Assembly: GCA_002297545.1 (NCBI GenBank) | Contig: DBLZ01000042.1 | Coordinates: 5,625 to 69,624 of the forward strand | Reading direction: 5' to 3' | Source of the DNA: Prevotellaceae bacterium UBA711 | Lineage (GTDB): Bacteria; Bacteroidota; Bacteroidia; Bacteroidales; Bacteroidaceae | Length of the DNA: 64,000 nucleotides | In this document: positions 7,476 through 16,834 of the stretch, one piece after another | Position numbering within the stretch: position 1 is the first letter of the stretch | How the letters are laid out: every line of letters starts with the position of its first letter | Notes under the pieces: model-generated | Seen by the model: the letters and a program-made list of their open reading frames with translations, nothing else | What the model was told of the DNA's origin: nothing | Database searches by the model: none | Translations under genes and position numbers: made by a program

Positions 7476-10400
7476 TTACGCTACTTCGACTATCGCCTTA
7501 TACGCGACCACGCTTTCGGCCTTCACGATTTTGCCGCGGAAGGCGAGACGCGACCCCATATTCGTGTTAGCGAACGACGCATCATAACCCGCATTCACGC
7601 ACAACACACCGCCACTCGGGTACGCGCTGGTGACGCTACGGTAAACCGCACGCGCTGAGGATAAGCCTATCAAGTACTTGTCTCCATAGTAGGTAGAGCT
7701 ACTGCCGTTGACAGTACCTACAGGAACTACATCCATGTATTTGCCATGGTAGACTGCCGTTATCCACTGGTCATTGGCGGTCTTACCCTGGACCATACGT
7801 GTGGTGCCGTCGGGCATCCATATACGCCATTTGCCGACATTGCCACTGTCGTTGGGTAGGTCTACATTGTCCATCATGTCGCACTTGTGACCGTATATAT
7901 CTTCGTAACCGAGACAGCTGATATTGTTGACCTGGGTCACTGTCGTCCTGCCGAAATCTTCCTTGATCAGATACCATGCGTATTGGTGGACTACACCATC
8001 TACCATGCTGTTGGTGATGCCGTGGTCTATGGCGTAGGCTTCATCAAAGCCAATGGTATCCTGCATGCCGTATTTGGCCGTGCCGCCGGTAATCCTGCTA
8101 TTGGTATTAGAGCCTGCGCCGCACTGCTCCTGGCTATTTCTGCGGCCATACTTGGCATAGAACAGGTTGGCTATACGAGAATGCATCATGGCGTCTATTT
8201 GCTGCATGCCTCTGCTCACGCTGTAGTAGTGGAAGTCGGTCCATGTCATGCTGGCGGCTGTACTGCCGCCACTGATGACGGCACGGAGCGTGGTACCTAC
8301 TAAGCTGGAGCCAACTATGGCACACATATGTTCGTCATAGGCTACCCAGTCGGGTTCCATATCCTCTATCCTGTCGCTGTTGCTCAGTACTACTTTGTCA
8401 AACTCTGCCGTGTTCAGAATGGAAAAATGGAGCAGTACGGAATTCTTTGGCACATCTGATATGATGTACATACCAGGTTCAAATTTGCAACCCAATATGG
8501 GCACAATGACCGTATCCACTACCCTACCCTCTGCATCGGTAAAGACACTGCCCACAAGGTTGGTACCGGGTACTGTCGGGAAACGTACCCTCTTATGTAC
8601 TGAGACATCCACCTTGCAGACGGAATAGATGCTGTCTGTACTTATAGAGTCCATTATGGTAGCTTTACCGGCCATGACCTTCTTTCCAGGAATGTAGCCT
8701 CCACTCAACTTCTTAATGTCATCCAATGTCAATACCGTGGCTTCAGGAATCGCCGGCATCCTGTCTTTGGAATTGGCGCTGAAACAACTATAGTGCTTAT
8801 TTCTAAGATAGTCATTGATACCCTTTCCCCAGTAGAACGGTTCGTACATCATAAAGTCGCCTTCACTGCCATCCAGCCTGGCCGGTGTGCCATCTGTATA
8901 GTAGTTAGAGTTGGTGTCATCCAACGGACTGTAGGTCATCTCGCCGTCCAAATTATTCATTATGGTATCCACGCCTACCATCTTCACGTTGCGTGTGGAG
9001 GCTTTCCTTGTAACCTTGGCCAGGACACGGTGGCGCTTCTTCAGTATGGCCGAGATGTGACCACTTGGCACGTACTCTGTGCCACTGTTGCTGCCAGTGC
9101 CGTTGTCAAGATTGGTGACATTAGCGTCATCGGTAATACTGTCGTCAAACTCTATCATAGTGTACTCGGGCAACACGATATTCAACTCGTCATAGTGAGC
9201 CGTCCATTTGGCAAGGTCTTCGTCTGAGGGATACCGATTAAGCCTGTATGTTCCTATTAGCTTGCATTCAGGCGTGAAGTTACTCTTTGCATCCACTCCT
9301 CCTGCGGTCATATACCTATTAAGCAGCGTGCCGTCTCCTTCCATATCCACACCGGTGATACGCATGTTCTTTATGTTGGCACACCTGCCCAGCAACGTCT
9401 GCCAGTCAAGATTTGGACATCCGGCGAAGATGAATGTACCGATATTGGCATAGCTCTCTATCAAAAGGCCATCTGGTTTCAGTTGGGCAAGATACTCCAG
9501 CCTCAACGCTGTAAGCGTGCGTGGCAAGTATGCAGTGGCCAACGGGGCGCCATGGGCGAAGTTCACACTCTCAACCTCAGTACCTCCTGCGTCAAGGAAC
9601 TCCAGCTTATTTTGGTTACTCAAGTCAAGTTCTTTGGATGTGCTGCTGCCCGTCTTGGCATGCTTCTGGTTTCTGACATTGAGCCTGCGCAGAGACCTGC
9701 AGGAATCTATGACAAGCCACCAGCCTGTAGAACCGCCGGTCTTTGCTTCCAGGTTCAGTTCACGCAACACCTTGCATTTGCCAAGGTCCAAGCCGTTCTT
9801 GAGGTGTTCGGCTGCGTCTGTCATGTCAAGGACCTCCATGCGGCTTGCGCCATAGAGCCTGACGGGGTCGTTCACCGTAAGGTTACGTGTGATACTCAAG
9901 TCTGCGGTCTCGCCTTCCTGTACGATACCTGTGTTGGCTATGTTGGGCGAATTATTCGTTCCGTAGCCAAAGGCGTAAACCTCGTTGGCGGTGATACGTA
10001 TCACATCAGCATCATCGGAGGCGGAACGGGACAAGTACATGTCCACGTTGTCGGAGGTAAAGGTGCTTGTGCCGTACTTTGCGTCCAACAAGGCAAAACG
10101 GTTACGGATGAAGAACTCCCGGTGTGCCCTGTTGGAACCTTGCAGAGCGTATATGAACGGCCATACCTTGCCGTACATCTCCTGAATGGCAGGACGGATG
10201 TACTTTATCTCGCCAGACTTGTTGAAGGCTCTATCCGACCAGTTGCCTGCCTGCTCGTTGTTGAACATGTCAAGCACGCGTTCATCTGTCATCACGCCAC
10301 GGAGGTTGTTAGCCAGGCGTCTGAGGTCTTCCTGCAGGTTGGCCAGGACGAGGTTCCAAAGCCAGCTGTCCCTGCCCTCGAAGGCATACTTGGCGGCCTC

Positions 10401-13400
10401 GGCATCATAGGTGTCGCGGTCTGTGGTGTACTGATATACGAGGAAACAGTCATTACGCTTGCCCAACTGTGTGTCACCATCGTAATAGGTAATGTACCAC
10501 TTCAATCCGTCCCAGGTACGGAGCATCATGTTCTTGGCACGCTGGTCCACAGAGAGGTAGTAGTCGGTCCATAGATAGTATGTCAGGATGAAGTCCTTGT
10601 CAAAGTACTGGTCTATCTCGTCCTTGAATTTCTGGCTGACGAAGGTGGACAGGTCATTGGAGTCGGCTCCAGCGGGCACACAATTCCTTATCCATCCGAA
10701 CAAACGCCTTACAGCATTACGTTGAGCTTCGGTCAGGCCAGCCCATTTCACGTCGTCCGGGTAATTCGTTTCCAGCCCGGCATCGAAATTGGCCGCCACA
10801 TCATCATCACTGTCGCTTTGGAACAAGCACAGTTTCTCACCGTTGTTCAACGTCTCAAAGGTCATGGGCATGGACGGATTGAAGCCGCTGACATTCGTCA
10901 TGCCGAACAAATCCTCGCTCTTGGACTTTTCATTGTTAAAATTATACTGGCCGTAATACTCGCTTTCCCCATCCACGGTCTCGGCACAGAATACGTCTAT
11001 GGGGAAACCATCTATGGCTGTCCTGACGTTAATGGCGGACAACTGATTGCCTCCGTTCTCATACTGGTGACGCTGCGGAGGGGTGAGCAGTCCAAGTTCC
11101 TTCATGGAATCATTGAATAGCTTGGCTCCACCGGTATTCATGGACATGGAACTGTCGGAATAGTCTGACTTCAACGTATACAGATTCATAGGGATTGCTC
11201 CGGGGCGCATGGGGTACCTGTTCTCCCCGTAAGGGTCCTTCACACCGTTTACGGTGAAGCTGAGGAGTTCACCGCCTTTGGCGTAGTAGATGCGGATGTT
11301 CTTGCTCGGGTACTTAGTAGACGATGTTCCCTGTATGCGGATGTAGCAGTCCCGCAGGACGAAATCATACTCTTTGCCAAACGGGGAGTAGAAATACACG
11401 TCGGCCTTGAAGTCGGTCTTCTTGTTGTTCTCAGCATACACGTCATCCAGCTTGTTTTTGCGAACAATGCGGAGGACGCCCTTGCCCTTGGCACGCAGTT
11501 TGTCGATATCCACACCACCCTTGTCTCCAAGGATGTCGTTATCATCAAAGAGCGTCATCATCTCATCAGAACTTTCGGCATCAACTATGCGGTTGTCAAG
11601 CTCCTCGTCATCAGATATGGCACGATTGTAGATGCGGATGCTGCGTATCTCCACATCTGCCTCCGAACTATCTATGACAATACTCTGCGGTACGTCTTGG
11701 GCGAAATTGAATGAGGTATCATACACGTCAGCACCTGTCCTGTTGCCGTCCACATAGATGTGCATGAGCCTGTTGTCGTCACGGGTACAGACAGTGAAGG
11801 CTACCTTCATCCAACGGTCGGAGACATAGTTGGTGCCCAGCTTTATTTCACGTGTCACAAGTTCATCGTCCTCGTTGGTGTAGTCCACGGTCTGTCCTGT
11901 CTTGAAACTTGCGTTCTCGGCGGTAAAGAGTAGCCCCTTGCCGTCGTGGATGCAGCTGACCACATTGGCGCTGCGCTTCATGACGTTGCTCACCTTCATG
12001 GTCATCTCTATTGTGATGCCAGTAGACTTGATATCGGAAGCAAAGGGCTTGTAGTCTATCGTGGCTTTGGCCCCGTTGGTGAGCCTGAGGCTCCCGCCCG
12101 TCCATCCGTTGGAGTTCCAGTCAAAGTCCTCGAATATGGTCTTGATGCCATTGGACTCCCATCGCGCTGGGTCACTTTCGCTGTTGCTGCGTCCGGCCGC
12201 ATCAAACTTGGCTATTATGCCGTACAGAGCCTCCGACAGGTCTATGCTACTATCCTTAACGTCAATGTTCAGGGTATAGCTTTTCGAACCGACCTTCATC
12301 ATGAGGGTGTTGGTACCCTTGGAAGTGAAGCGGTTAATATACTTCTGCATCTGACGCGGGGCATTGATGGTACTGGTATGCTTGCCGTTAAGGTACACAT
12401 CTACTTTAGCCGGGGTAGCCGCAGGGTCGTAAGCAATGTAGTCAAAGCTCATCTGCTCGTACTGGGCTGCAGTGAGAACAGGGGGGATATGTGCGGATTC
12501 AAGTATCCTGCTTAACGTGTCAGTATACTTTATACCTATAAAGGGGGCATTCTGCCCGGCCTTGAGGATGTCAATGTAAATGCTGTCGCTCTTCAGGCCG
12601 TTGCGCTCAGCTACAAGCTGGACGGAATGCCAACCGGGGGTGAGGGACGAGCCGTTGATGGAGAACGACCCATTGACCGTGCCACTCTTGTTGATGGTCT
12701 GCGATATTGGTGTTGTCGCCCCGTCCAAATACATGGACACGTCTTTCGTTCCGCTGCCTGTTATCGTAAAGGGTATCTCTATGATGTCGGAACTTTTGTA
12801 TCCACCTCCAGAAATGGTGTCGGCAAGGTTGTAGCTGCTCGTCAACGTCAAGGTTATCACGTTGATGCTGGTATAGGCCTGCTTGGTCTGCCTGGTGCCG
12901 TCTTCCGTAGTAACGTTGGCCTTTACATATATGTCAGTGGTGCCTACAAGAAGATAGTCGGATATATCAAGGTGGTATGTGCCTGCGCTTACGCCCTTGA
13001 TAGTCTGCTCGTATGTAGTGGTAGTACCACGGCTAACAATGATTGTGAGATCGGCCTTGATGCCGGTGGCATCTCCTTCGGAGTTTACGTGGTTATAAGT
13101 ATAAGCCAGTTCTGCATGTCCGCCTTCCTTCACCTGCGCCTTATCAAGGGCTGCTGTCAGGATGATACGGCTTGCCGTGGTACCACCACTGCCACCACCG
13201 CCAGTGAACTCCGCAGATGCTATGACGCCGCCCTGCTTGTTCAAGATGTTCAGGGTGTTCTTGTCACCGTCAGGGATGACCTCAACTCCTCCCACTGCAG
13301 CATCCCCTATTTCCTTAATCCTACGAGTAACAACTGCATTCTGCACAGGATTGGTGCTGTCTTCGTCAAGACTCTCGTCCACCTGTACCTGGTCTATTCT

Positions 13401-14366
13401 GAGAGACACGTTACCGTCCGCATCCGGGGATACCTCCTCTCCGTTGAGAGAGATGGACTTTATCTTGCCGCCGCCATACTCTTCCCAACTGGCAGGGATG
13501 AGAAAACTGGATATATCACTGCCCACAAAGCGATAGTCCTTCCATTTGCCCGCACTCTCCTCAAAGGTGATTATCATACCAGGCTTGTCCTCGTCATCAA
13601 TACCGGCATCTACCAACGCTGCGATGGCGCTGTCCTTGGTATAGTAGCCTTCGACAAGCGGTTGCTCGGAGGTCACGTTGTAGAAACCACTGCCGGAACC
13701 ACTACTGCAGAATTCTACAAGTGTTCCCTCATTATCATCCCACACATAGCCTGTGCCACCCAAAAGATATACCTTGTCCTTCTGTATGCTGTCTTTGCTT
13801 TCATTAAGATACAGGTCTACAGTGGGCCAATCCAGATGGTACTCCACTCCTGTTGCTCCGTCTGTCCGGCAGGCAAAAAGCTTCTTAGCCTGTACATAGA
13901 CTATACTACCACCATCAGGTGCTGCTGTCATGGCCAGTTGGGCATCTGGAACCATCTCATCAAACCTTGCTGTGGTTCCGCCCTCCGCCATACTTATACG
14001 GCTGTCATATCGGCCAATGTTTGAAGCAGCCTCGTTGGCCGCTTCAGTTGCCTCCAATGCCGTCTGAGCAGCCCGAGAGGCCGTATCGGCTGCCGACTCC
14101 GCAACGCCAGAGGCCTGGATGGCCATCTCGGAGGATGTATTCGCATTCTTCGCTGCTGCATTAGCCACTCCTGCTGCATCGGTGGCAGGCTTTGACAATA
14201 GCGACAACGGTGCCAGTACAAGGCTGTCACCCTGCATGGCTGGAAGGCCGGTAAGTCCATTCAATGATGTGGCCACGCCCAACTCCTTTATGTCTGTACT
14301 CTCTGCTTTGATGTCATTGAGAATCTCTTTCTTAATGTCGTTCTTCTCTTGTTCGGTTAGTGCCAT
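7476..14366 (-). CDS. Giant receptor-binding/tail-fibre protein, DGR target
   Basis: A 2296-residue virion protein, probably the host-binding device. Residues 1-40 are charged helix; about 75-120 are Ala-rich coiled coil; about 430-740 are Ig-like beta-sandwiches after a GGGGSGG linker. About 740-930 resembles a LamG/concanavalin domain (FEDFDWNSNGWTGGSLRL to IRSIRIYNRAISDDEELD). About 1000-1430 resembles a CotH-kinase-like fold (RIQGTSSTKYPSKNIRIYY and WYITYYDGDTQLG). About 1505-1675 is leucine-rich-repeat-like. The last 60 residues end in GSRLAFRGKI, a C-type-lectin-fold signature, and include the variable region. The start at MALTEQEKN is preferred; a longer frame would overlap the preceding gene. 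It is the last gene of the late minus operon. Domain calls other than the variable region are by resemblance only. Confidence 0.85.
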   Translation of the reverse strand: MALTEQEKNDIKKEILNDIKAESTDIKELGVATSLNGLTGLPAMQGDSLVLAPLSLLSKPATDAAGVANAAAKNANTSSEMAIQASGVAESAADTASRAAQTALEATEAANEAASNIGRYDSRISMAEGGTTARFDEMVPDAQLAMTAAPDGGSIVYVQAKKLFACRTDGATGVEYHLDWPTVDLYLNESKDSIQKDKVYLLGGTGYVWDDNEGTLVEFCSSGSGSGFYNVTSEQPLVEGYYTKDSAIAALVDAGIDDEDKPGMIITFEESAGKWKDYRFVGSDISSFLIPASWEEYGGGKIKSISLNGEEVSPDADGNVSLRIDQVQVDESLDEDSTNPVQNAVVTRRIKEIGDAAVGGVEVIPDGDKNTLNILNKQGGVIASAEFTGGGGSGGTTASRIILTAALDKAQVKEGGHAELAYTYNHVNSEGDATGIKADLTIIVSRGTTTTYEQTIKGVSAGTYHLDISDYLLVGTTDIYVKANVTTEDGTRQTKQAYTSINVITLTLTSSYNLADTISGGGYKSSDIIEIPFTITGSGTKDVSMYLDGATTPISQTINKSGTVNGSFSINGSSLTPGWHSVQLVAERNGLKSDSIYIDILKAGQNAPFIGIKYTDTLSRILESAHIPPVLTAAQYEQMSFDYIAYDPAATPAKVDVYLNGKHTSTINAPRQMQKYINRFTSKGTNTLMMKVGSKSYTLNIDVKDSSIDLSEALYGIIAKFDAAGRSNSESDPARWESNGIKTIFEDFDWNSNGWTGGSLRLTNGAKATIDYKPFASDIKSTGITIEMTMKVSNVMKRSANVVSCIHDGKGLLFTAENASFKTGQTVDYTNEDDELVTREIKLGTNYVSDRWMKVAFTVCTRDDNRLMHIYVDGNRTGADVYDTSFNFAQDVPQSIVIDSSEADVEIRSIRIYNRAISDDEELDNRIVDAESSDEMMTLFDDNDILGDKGGVDIDKLRAKGKGVLRIVRKNKLDDVYAENNKKTDFKADVYFYSPFGKEYDFVLRDCYIRIQGTSSTKYPSKNIRIYYAKGGELLSFTVNGVKDPYGENRYPMRPGAIPMNLYTLKSDYSDSSMSMNTGGAKLFNDSMKELGLLTPPQRHQYENGGNQLSAINVRTAIDGFPIDVFCAETVDGESEYYGQYNFNNEKSKSEDLFGMTNVSGFNPSMPMTFETLNNGEKLCLFQSDSDDDVAANFDAGLETNYPDDVKWAGLTEAQRNAVRRLFGWIRNCVPAGADSNDLSTFVSQKFKDEIDQYFDKDFILTYYLWTDYYLSVDQRAKNMMLRTWDGLKWYITYYDGDTQLGKRNDCFLVYQYTTDRDTYDAEAAKYAFEGRDSWLWNLVLANLQEDLRRLANNLRGVMTDERVLDMFNNEQAGNWSDRAFNKSGEIKYIRPAIQEMYGKVWPFIYALQGSNRAHREFFIRNRFALLDAKYGTSTFTSDNVDMYLSRSASDDADVIRITANEVYAFGYGTNNSPNIANTGIVQEGETADLSITRNLTVNDPVRLYGASRMEVLDMTDAAEHLKNGLDLGKCKVLRELNLEAKTGGSTGWWLVIDSCRSLRRLNVRNQKHAKTGSSTSKELDLSNQNKLEFLDAGGTEVESVNFAHGAPLATAYLPRTLTALRLEYLAQLKPDGLLIESYANIGTFIFAGCPNLDWQTLLGRCANIKNMRITGVDMEGDGTLLNRYMTAGGVDAKSNFTPECKLIGTYRLNRYPSDEDLAKWTAHYDELNIVLPEYTMIEFDDSITDDANVTNLDNGTGSNSGTEYVPSGHISAILKKRHRVLAKVTRKASTRNVKMVGVDTIMNNLDGEMTYSPLDDTNSNYYTDGTPARLDGSEGDFMMYEPFYWGKGINDYLRNKHYSCFSANSKDRMPAIPEATVLTLDDIKKLSGGYIPGKKVMAGKATIMDSISTDSIYSVCKVDVSVHKRVRFPTVPGTNLVGSVFTDAEGRVVDTVIVPILGCKFEPGMYIISDVPKNSVLLHFSILNTAEFDKVVLSNSDRIEDMEPDWVAYDEHMCAIVGSSLVGTTLRAVISGGSTAASMTWTDFHYYSVSRGMQQIDAMMHSRIANLFYAKYGRRNSQEQCGAGSNTNSRITGGTAKYGMQDTIGFDEAYAIDHGITNSMVDGVVHQYAWYLIKEDFGRTTVTQVNNISCLGYEDIYGHKCDMMDNVDLPNDSGNVGKWRIWMPDGTTRMVQGKTANDQWITAVYHGKYMDVVPVGTVNGSSSTYYGDKYLIGLSSARAVYRSVTSAYPSGGVLCVNAGYDASFANTNMGSRLAFRGKIVKAESVVAYKAIVEVA
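7543..7655 (-). repeat. DGR variable region (VR)
   Basis: 113 bp at the 3' end of the receptor-binding gene, codons about 2237-2274, aligning without gaps to the template repeat at 33793-33905. I count 24 mismatches: 12 at the 26 template adenines and 12 at the 87 other positions. Changed codons include template AAC to GTC, ACC, AGC and TAC. The last 14 bases (GGGTCGCGTCTCGC, no adenine) are identical in both and fit the role of the initiation-of-mutagenic-homing site. Confidence 0.85.
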
Positions 14367-14404
14367 AATTGTATATGTGATATAATCATTTGTATTGATC
14401 TTGG

Positions 14405-16834
14405 TTATTCTCCCGTCCACAGTCCATCTACCGCATACCAGGCTCCAAGCATGGACTTTAATTTGATGACCATATTGGGTTGCATCATAAGATAAGAGCC
14501 TCTACGTTCCGTATAAGGCACATTCATGTTTTCAAGCACGGCATCGCTTCCTTGTGGAGCATACGGATTCAACTTGTAAAACAAGGACTCACCGTCTGCC
14601 GTTTTTATATAAGTAGCATTCTTCTCAATGTCCCACTTTGTATTCTTAATGAAGAACGAAAGTTCCAGACCATCATACAAGGTAGCCTGTGGTAAGTGTA
14701 TATACTGTACTGTTGTCGGCTCGTTTATCAAAAACCAGTTGTATGGTTCCTGTAACGGGTCAATGGTATATGTCACTTCGGATATTGTCCGGGTCTTGGC
14801 ATAATAAAGGCTGCTATTGAGCACGCCATAGAATTGCCCGTTCTTGGCCACTATACTTCCATCGTCCAATACCTTGAAGTTGCCGTTGGCAGTAACAAGG
14901 CCCTCCAGTCGGATATTCTCTGCAGTGAGCTTGATTACAGTCTTTCCATCCTCCTCTACAGCCACGCCTATGAGAGCCAGTTTACCGTCTGCTGTCTGCA
15001 TGTATATGCCGGAACCCTCTGGCCTAATCATAAGCCCGGTCTCCTTCAACGCCTCGTCATCCTTGTCGAATACCGCTGCCGATATTTTAACAAGACGCTC
15101 GCTCTGTTCGAGCAATGTCCGATAGGTATGCGTAAGGGTTTCGATACGGTCCGTGCTGAGCACAAGCATATATACCAGAACCTCCCCCGTAAAACGGAGC
15201 GAAAAATCACCCGTACCGTTCCATAGACCCGATAATGTCATCTGCTGATACCCCTCTGTCACATCCAAATCATCGGTATATGACATTGGCTGGTATACCA
15301 CGAAACCGTCATTATTGATATTGCTGAAGCCGATGGTCATAGTTCCGGGCTTGCGAACCTTGTAGAAGAATGAAAGATATACAGCTGCCGGTTCTTTCAT
15401 GCCGTCCGCATTGGTCTTAATTTCCGGCAAGCCGCGATAGTCCGTGAATTTCTGCGTAATGGCGTCGTTCTTTATCCTTACCACACGTCGTCCTTCATCC
15501 GTATATATATTCGCTCCGTCCCCTTGGCTTGTCAGGACATTGCCGTTGGCGAATATCCATCGCTTGCCCAACAGGAAGAACGTGGTCTCATTATTGACAT
15601 CCCAATGCTTCATGCCATCCCCGAATGTGGGATTGGAAAGGAAGCCCTTGTCCTGCAGGAAATCCTTGCGCACCGCCTCCACGGCAGAGTTTATCTTGCC
15701 CTCGGTAATCTCGAACTGGGTCCTCACGTCCGTACCTGTCGTAAGCAGGAATGTGCCACGCAAATAGACATTGTCAGAGTAAAGGCCGTTGCCGTGGGGA
15801 CGGTTGTCCGTCGGGAACATGTCATCTTGAATGCCGTCCAGATTACCTAACCTTGCACGCAGGCATCCGTCAAGGTTTGTCGTACTGACACCGTCATAGA
15901 CATCCACGCGTGGATGTCCGTCCTCTGTAGCGCTTATGAGGATGAAGTTCTGACGCTTTGCATCGCTGAGGCTACCCATCAATACACACTCATCATCTTT
16001 CTCCGGCACACTCTTCCACTTCTCAAATTCGCGCTTTTCAACCAGTATTCCATCTGCAAAACTATGACTGACACTCACCCAGTAGCTCTTCACTCTATCA
16101 ACGCTGAAGGTCTGGCAGCGGATGAGATCACCGGACAGAAAGGTATTCTCCTGTTCAAATTTGATGAGATATACCGTTTCATCGTAGTCCACGACCTCCT
16201 TTATCTTTCCATTGGCCGCAGAGACACATATCTGACCTCCCACGCTACGTACCTTGGAAATGAGCAACTCCAGCAGTACCATCGTCTGTCGGACGGTCAG
16301 ATTATCAATGGTAAGATGTGTCTTTCCGTTTTCATCGGTCCACATACGGTATCCACTGCCAAACAAGCCGTCAACAAAATCGACGGTGCCGCCAATACTG
16401 TCGGATGTCACCTCGGCATACTCTACTTTGTCCGTAGTACGTACAGGCTGATCCATACAATCATTGAAAGCGTGGCCACTCCATTTGTCGGAGTCATCGG
16501 CATGTGCTGTAGTGTCGGCCTTGTCGGCATGTGCCGCGTCATCGGCATATCCGACCTTGGCCTTTTCGGTCTCAATGACGGCCTCGGAACCGTCCTCGCT
16601 TTCACGCATCTGGTCTATGTAGACATAGCTGTCCGCGTCTATGCTGATTTTGTCCAGCGAATACTTGTTGGCATGGGTGTGGCCGGTGCCGTTTCCGCCA
16701 CCAGGGGCAGACGTGACATTTATCACGGTACTGCCGCCTCCTGACTGCACTATTCCGCCCAGTTCACGCAACCTCTCGCTACGCGGGCGGGGAGCACGTC
16801 TGGCTATATCCAGTTTATACTTCTTCTCCATCAT
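14405..16834 (-). CDS. Tail-tip/baseplate-associated structural protein
   Basis: An 809-residue protein lying between the tail hub-like protein and the receptor-binding protein, a position typical of tail-tip or fibre-base proteins in Bacteroides phages. The N-terminus is basic and Gly-rich, with an Ala/Asp/His-rich stretch at about 95-115 (ADDAAHADKADTTAHADDSD). The TVRQTMVLLELLISKVRSVGG segment follows. The C-terminal half is beta-rich. The start overlaps the stop of the preceding gene by 4 nt, so translation is probably coupled. No enzymatic motif is visible; the assignment is from context. Confidence 0.65.
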   Translation of the reverse strand: MMEKKYKLDIARRAPRPRSERLRELGGIVQSGGGSTVINVTSAPGGGNGTGHTHANKYSLDKISIDADSYVYIDQMRESEDGSEAVIETEKAKVGYADDAAHADKADTTAHADDSDKWSGHAFNDCMDQPVRTTDKVEYAEVTSDSIGGTVDFVDGLFGSGYRMWTDENGKTHLTIDNLTVRQTMVLLELLISKVRSVGGQICVSAANGKIKEVVDYDETVYLIKFEQENTFLSGDLIRCQTFSVDRVKSYWVSVSHSFADGILVEKREFEKWKSVPEKDDECVLMGSLSDAKRQNFILISATEDGHPRVDVYDGVSTTNLDGCLRARLGNLDGIQDDMFPTDNRPHGNGLYSDNVYLRGTFLLTTGTDVRTQFEITEGKINSAVEAVRKDFLQDKGFLSNPTFGDGMKHWDVNNETTFFLLGKRWIFANGNVLTSQGDGANIYTDEGRRVVRIKNDAITQKFTDYRGLPEIKTNADGMKEPAAVYLSFFYKVRKPGTMTIGFSNINNDGFVVYQPMSYTDDLDVTEGYQQMTLSGLWNGTGDFSLRFTGEVLVYMLVLSTDRIETLTHTYRTLLEQSERLVKISAAVFDKDDEALKETGLMIRPEGSGIYMQTADGKLALIGVAVEEDGKTVIKLTAENIRLEGLVTANGNFKVLDDGSIVAKNGQFYGVLNSSLYYAKTRTISEVTYTIDPLQEPYNWFLINEPTTVQYIHLPQATLYDGLELSFFIKNTKWDIEKNATYIKTADGESLFYKLNPYAPQGSDAVLENMNVPYTERRGSYLMMQPNMVIKLKSMLGAWYAVDGLWTGE

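Noticed and set aside
12627..14024. 465-codon plus-strand frame opposite the tail fibre gene
   Set aside because: A shadow of the minus-strand coding frame; low-complexity and without family features.
7476..14420. Longer start of the receptor-binding gene at 14420
   Set aside because: It would overlap the preceding gene, and the 18 extra residues look like read-through of the spacer; MALTEQEKN at 14366 is a better start.
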